Shown here piece by piece: positions 60,688-64,000 of a stretch of 64,000 bases of DNA (within the stretch, counting starts at the first letter, position 1; every line of letters starts with the position of its first letter). The stretch is from the NCBI RefSeq assembly GCF_030005555.1, contig NZ_JASCQG010000002.1:124001-188000 (forward strand), written 5' to 3'. Source of the DNA: Empedobacter sedimenti. Lineage in GTDB: Bacteria > Bacteroidota > Bacteroidia > Flavobacteriales > Weeksellaceae. The notes beneath the pieces were generated by a model that was given only the letters and a program-made list of their open reading frames with translations, did no database searches and was not told the origin of the DNA. The position numbers were made by a program, and so were the translations under genes.

Positions 60688-61644
60688 TTATTTTTTCTTA
60701 AAATTCAGATTAGAAATGATGATTGCAAAAATTATCACTGCTATTCCGGTCCATTGTATGGCGAGAACTTGTTCTTGCAATACGATGAATGCCATGGTTA
60801 CAGAAACAGGTAACTCTATCGAAGAAACGATACTTCCTAAGCCTAAGCCTGTGTGTGGAAAACCTTTGTTTAGTAAGATAGGAGGTAACACTGTTCCAAA
60901 TAACGAAAGAATAATTCCCCAGGTATAAAAAATATGCATATTAAGCGGATGAATACCAGCTACATCATCAGAGAAAATTCTATAAAAACTCATTAATCCA
61001 TCAAAATAATATGGTCCTAATTGACTAAAAAAGACAAATAAGGCAACTATAATTCCACCACCATAAAGCATATATAAACTTTTTTGATAAGGTGGTAAAT
61101 AATTAGCCATACTATTTGAGGTAAACATGGTTGTAGTGAATGAACAAGCAGCCAAAAATCCCCAAAATAAACCTTTTGGATTAAGTTCTACATCTTGATT
61201 GATTAAGTTTGTAGCTAAAACAGTTCCTCCCAATACCAATATTGTTGCGATTAGTTTTTGAGCAGAAGGAAATTTTTTGTTCATTATACTTTCTACCAAA
61301 ATACTAATCCAAACGGTTTGCATTAGCAAGACAATCGCAATAGAAACATTGATGTATTGTACTGCCAAATAGTAAAACAAACTTGTGAATCCTAAAGATG
61401 TTCCTGCCAACATCAATTTTTTCTTATCTTTTGGTAAAACAGAAGTTAATTTCTTCTTTTTTCCCATGATAAAATTGATAATTAATAAAGTTATAATTCC
61501 TAAAACAAACTGCGAAGCTGTTACTTCGGCAGTTGTGTAACCTTGGTCGTATGCAACTTTAACAAAAGTAGCCAACATTCCGTAGAAGCTAGCTCCCATT
61601 GCAACAAACAAGACACCCTTCAACATATTATTTTTATTTTCCAT
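60688..61644 (-). CDS. EamA family (DMT superfamily) transporter
   Basis: 318 residues with ten predicted membrane helices in two EamA repeats. N-terminal MLKGVLFVAMGASFYGMLATF and AGTSLGFTSLFYYLAVQYIN are typical. Exports or takes up metabolites; substrate unknown. The upstream gene is deoxynucleoside kinase, separated by a terminator, so it is transcribed alone. Confidence 0.88.
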   Translation of the reverse strand: MENKNNMLKGVLFVAMGASFYGMLATFVKVAYDQGYTTAEVTASQFVLGIITLLIINFIMGKKKKLTSVLPKDKKKLMLAGTSLGFTSLFYYLAVQYINVSIAIVLLMQTVWISILVESIMNKKFPSAQKLIATILVLGGTVLATNLINQDVELNPKGLFWGFLAACSFTTTMFTSNSMANYLPPYQKSLYMLYGGGIIVALFVFFSQLGPYYFDGLMSFYRIFSDDVAGIHPLNMHIFYTWGIILSLFGTVLPPILLNKGFPHTGLGLGSIVSSIELPVSVTMAFIVLQEQVLAIQWTGIAVIIFAIIISNLNFKKK

Positions 61645-61654
61645 AATAATTCAG

Positions 61655-61690
61655 CACAAAAACGGCTTGATTCATTTAAAATCAAGCCGT
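61655..61690 (-). terminator. Terminator after the deoxynucleoside kinase gene
   Basis: ACGGCTTGATT (61662-61672) pairs with AATCAAGCCGT (61680-61690), an 11-bp stem with a 7-nt loop, and T-run on the minus strand. Confidence 0.9.
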
Positions 61691-61713
61691 GCAAGTTACT
61701 TTATTTTTTTCGA

Positions 61714-62328
61714 CTAAAAAAGTCCGTTTATTTCGCCTTCTATTTTGTTGAAAATGAATCCTAAATCTTCTTTATTTTCAACAAAATCTAAATTGTCCAC
61801 GTCGATTACTAATACTTTTCCTTCTTTGTAATTAGAAATCCATTTGTCATATTTTTCATTCAAACGACTCAAATAATCAATACTGATCGAGTTTTCGTAA
61901 TCACGACCACGTTTCTGAATTTGAGAAACCAATGTAGGGATAGAAGCTTTAAGATAGATTAATAAATCTGGCGCTTCGACAAAAGTTGTCATCAAATTAA
62001 AGACACGTAAATAATTATTGTAATCTCGTGTAGATAAAAGTCCCATATCATTTAAGTTGCTCGCAAAAATGTGCGCATCTTCATAAATTGTACGGTCTTG
62101 GATAATGTTTTGACCACTTTCTCTGATTTCTTTCACTTGATTGAAACGGCTTCCTAAGAAGTAAATCTGAAGATTGAAAGCCCATTTTTCCATATCATTG
62201 TAGAAATCATCTAAATATGGATTAGTTTCAACATCCTCAAACTGAGCTGTCCAATTGTATTGTTTTGCTAAAAGATTTGTTAGAGTAGTTTTACCTGCTC
62301 CAATATTTCCGGCGATGGCGATATGCAT
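61714..62328 (-). CDS. Deoxynucleoside kinase
   Basis: 204 residues from this ATG. Salvage kinase for deoxynucleosides: P-loop IAIAGNIGAGKTTLTNLL, the DRTIYEDAHIFA ERS/DRS-type block (about 79-90) and the LID with RGRDYE. Which nucleoside is used cannot be told. The ATG at 62382 would precede the -7 box TATATTTG at 62352-62359, so the internal ATG 23 nt after it is chosen. It complements the purine salvage in the window but is a separate unit. Confidence 0.9.
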   Translation of the reverse strand: MHIAIAGNIGAGKTTLTNLLAKQYNWTAQFEDVETNPYLDDFYNDMEKWAFNLQIYFLGSRFNQVKEIRESGQNIIQDRTIYEDAHIFASNLNDMGLLSTRDYNNYLRVFNLMTTFVEAPDLLIYLKASIPTLVSQIQKRGRDYENSISIDYLSRLNEKYDKWISNYKEGKVLVIDVDNLDFVENKEDLGFIFNKIEGEINGLF

Positions 62329-62351
62329 TTTTCCAATTATTTTAACGTCTG

Positions 62352-62359
62352 CAAATATA
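62352..62359 (-). promoter_or_regulatory. -7 box (TATATTTG) for the deoxynucleoside kinase
   Basis: It lies 23 nt before the ATG at 62328 on the minus strand and excludes the longer frame start. Confidence 0.6.
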
Positions 62360-62532
62360 CTAAACCTTAATTCTCTAAACAAAATTTGAAGTTGAGCTTC
62401 ATAGAAAAATCTTTTTTAGAAAAAAATTATTCAAAGATGATTTCTGAATCTTCTGGTAAAAAATAAATACTTAATCTGAGCTATGTCTAATAAAAAGAAT
62501 GATTTAATATTTTGTAAATCAGAAAATTATAA

Positions 62533-63315
62533 TTACTTAATAGAGTATATGTAAACTTTGTTATTATTGTATGAATAAAAAGTAGTTTCATTCATCGTAA
62601 TACTTTTCGAATCATTCAAATCAAGTAAAGATGAAATAATCTGATTTTCTAAATTTATAGAATATAGTTTATTGTTTTTTGAATAAAACAATGTGTTTTT
62701 ATAAAACTTGAATGGAGAATTTTCAATATCTATAGAGAAATTGGTTTTGAAATTTCCGTAATCGTCGTAAACATAAATTGTTTGCTCGCCTTTTAAATAA
62801 ACAAGGTTCTTGAAAACATGAATATTCTCTATCGCTTGATCATTATTTTTTAGATAAACTTGCTTAGAGTTGATGATTGTTTTTTGTAATTGATAATTGT
62901 AGTAAACAATTTTATTACCAATCAAATCATAAAACCAACAAAACTGATTGTCAACAACCTTTAATGCAGAAGGCATAAAATTGGTAGAGGAAATGGTAAT
63001 CGGATCTTGTATAGGGTTGAGATCTTCATCCAAAATTGATAATCGATTAAAATTTGAATAAAGATAAAATCTCAACGGATTATTAGAGTCTACGGAAGTT
63101 ATAATGTTTTTGAAATCAATACTTTTTGTTTTTTTTTGTTGAAAATGTTTTTCAACTTTAGAATCCGAAATCAAGTAAAGTGAATTATTAAGGTCAGTTT
63201 CAATTGTTGTAATCGCTTTATTTTCAATCTCAATAGAATCGACCAAAACAAACTGTTGCGCTTTGGTTAATTGACTGAAAATAGAAAGAAGAATTATTGA
63301 AAAAAATGGTTTCAT
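62533..63315 (-). CDS. Secreted protein of unknown function, possible beta-propeller
   Basis: 260 residues. Signal peptide MKPFFSIILLSIFSQLTKA. Repeating strand-type segments such as NSLYLISDSKVEKHF, NQFCWFYDLIGNKIVYYNYQ and NNKLYSINLENQIISSLLDL suggest a WD/propeller-like fold. No catalytic motif. It follows TauE on the minus strand; the start ATG abuts the TauE stop. Confidence 0.7.
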   Translation of the reverse strand: MKPFFSIILLSIFSQLTKAQQFVLVDSIEIENKAITTIETDLNNSLYLISDSKVEKHFQQKKTKSIDFKNIITSVDSNNPLRFYLYSNFNRLSILDEDLNPIQDPITISSTNFMPSALKVVDNQFCWFYDLIGNKIVYYNYQLQKTIINSKQVYLKNNDQAIENIHVFKNLVYLKGEQTIYVYDDYGNFKTNFSIDIENSPFKFYKNTLFYSKNNKLYSINLENQIISSLLDLNDSKSITMNETTFYSYNNNKVYIYSIK

Positions 63316-64000
63316 CTACTTGAAAATTACTTCGTAACCAAATCTACAAATTGAAATAAGGATTACCAAAATAAATATGTAACGAATAAATTTATTTCCT
63401 TTGTTTATGGCTAATTTCGCGCCAATAAAACCACCTAAAGCGTTACAAACAGCCATTGGTAGTGCAATTGACCAAATGATTTTGCCTTTGAGCAAAAACA
63501 AACAAATAGAACCAAAATTGGTTGCTAAATTAATCAGTTTTGCATTGGTGTTTGCTTTCAAAAAATCCATTCCAAGAAGTGTAACAAACCCTAAAATAAA
63601 AAAAGTACCTGTTGCCGGACCAATAAAACCATCGTAAAAACCAACTACAATACTTACAATACATCCGTTTATAATAGCGATGCGATAAGGAATTTTGCGT
63701 TCTTCTGCTTGACCAAAATCTTTTTTGAAAATAGTATAAATAGCCAGAATAATTAGGATGATTAGCAAAACGGGTTTCATAAAATCGTTGCTAACGACAG
63801 TCAATAATTGAGAGCCTAAAAATGCTGATATAAAAGCGCATATTGCCATGATTGCAAATAATTTCCAATCAATTTTTACTTTTTTTAGGTATTGCGAAGT
63901 TGCTAATAAAGTGCCACTAAATGCAGGTATTTTTAAGGTTCCGATAACTGTAGAAACTGGTAATTGTGGTAAAAAAGCTAATGATAAAGGCGTTTGTATA
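63316..64000 (-). CDS. TauE/SafE family sulfite exporter, 5' part beyond the window
   Basis: The frame stays open to the right edge, so the N-terminus is missing. The visible part translates to IQTPLSLAFLPQLPVSTVIG..., then MAICAFISAFLGSQLLTVVS and several membrane helices. It matches 4-TOPRIM-free TauE/SafE transporters (GFYDGFIGPATGTFFILG is the family core). Substrate sulfonate/sulfite or other anion unknown. An internal ATG at 63849 is not the true start. Confidence 0.9.
   Translation of the reverse strand, partial: IQTPLSLAFLPQLPVSTVIGTLKIPAFSGTLLATSQYLKKVKIDWKLFAIMAICAFISAFLGSQLLTVVSNDFMKPVLLIILIILAIYTIFKKDFGQAEERKIPYRIAIINGCIVSIVVGFYDGFIGPATGTFFILGFVTLLGMDFLKANTNAKLINLATNFGSICLFLLKGKIIWSIALPMAVCNALGGFIGAKLAINKGNKFIRYIFILVILISICRFGYEVIFK

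Overview
The window is AT-rich, densely coded DNA from a member of the Bacteroidota, most likely class Flavobacteriia and family Weeksellaceae (Empedobacter-like). The reasons are the type of purine genes, the GYDIA-type GHMP kinase, a SusC-type plug signature, the absence of Shine-Dalgarno sites, and many -7 boxes of the form TAnnTTTG, the consensus of the Bacteroidota housekeeping sigma factor. The genus is inferred from gene content only. No rRNA, CRISPR array, prophage or intact insertion sequence was seen.

Layout. 1-3.9 kb: a repeat-rich leader, then purC-purF-purM with a strong terminator. 3.9-8.9 kb (minus strand): a six-gene cassette with an SPFH/virion-core-like protein carrying a GYF-like tail, three zinc-ribbon proteins, a small two-helix membrane protein and a helical protein. 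It resembles the PspA/YdjF-I type membrane-stress neighbourhoods and is the least understood system here. 9-11.4 kb: a PIF1-like helicase and a SlyD-like isomerase. 11.5-15.4 kb: purN, purH, a four-helix-bundle (S23/IVS family) gene inserted between repeats, and purD. 15.4-23.8 kb: small hypotheticals, a VF530 protein, an ADP-ribosylglycohydrolase, a CbpA-type DnaJ with its CbpM modulator, rlmF, a dihaem cytochrome, mtgA, a GNAT enzyme and a GDPD. 23.9-26.1 kb: guaA and xpt, which complete a dispersed purine and guanine supply set.

27.4-30.9 kb: three identical tRNA-Gln(TTG) genes, a sigma-70 family regulator, an NlpC/P60 lipoprotein and a BamA-like barrel. 30.9-38.8 kb: a LolC/E-like permease, rbfA, a group III truncated globin, succinate-semialdehyde dehydrogenase, dnaB, accA and a thiolase. 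38.9-43 kb: an M28 peptidase, a candidate small RNA, two unknown genes and a 2-oxoglutarate/Fe oxygenase. 43-51 kb: envelope sugar transferases, fabD, a GYDIA kinase, a Kdo-kinase-like protein, a DUF5672 protein, a YrdC-type threonylcarbamoyl-AMP synthase and a CCA-adding enzyme. 51.3-57.4 kb: a giant alpha-2-macroglobulin with an inserted TonB-receptor plug-like segment. 57.7-64 kb: a serine hydrolase, a nucleotide pyrophosphatase-like enzyme, an EamA transporter, a deoxynucleoside kinase, a secreted unknown and a TauE/SafE permease that runs off the window.

Taken together, purC/F/M/N/H/D make most of IMP from PRPP, guaA and xpt supply guanine nucleotides, and the rest is mainly envelope biogenesis and housekeeping. 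Four genes have a -7 box only 4-5 nt before the start codon, which suggests leaderless mRNAs.
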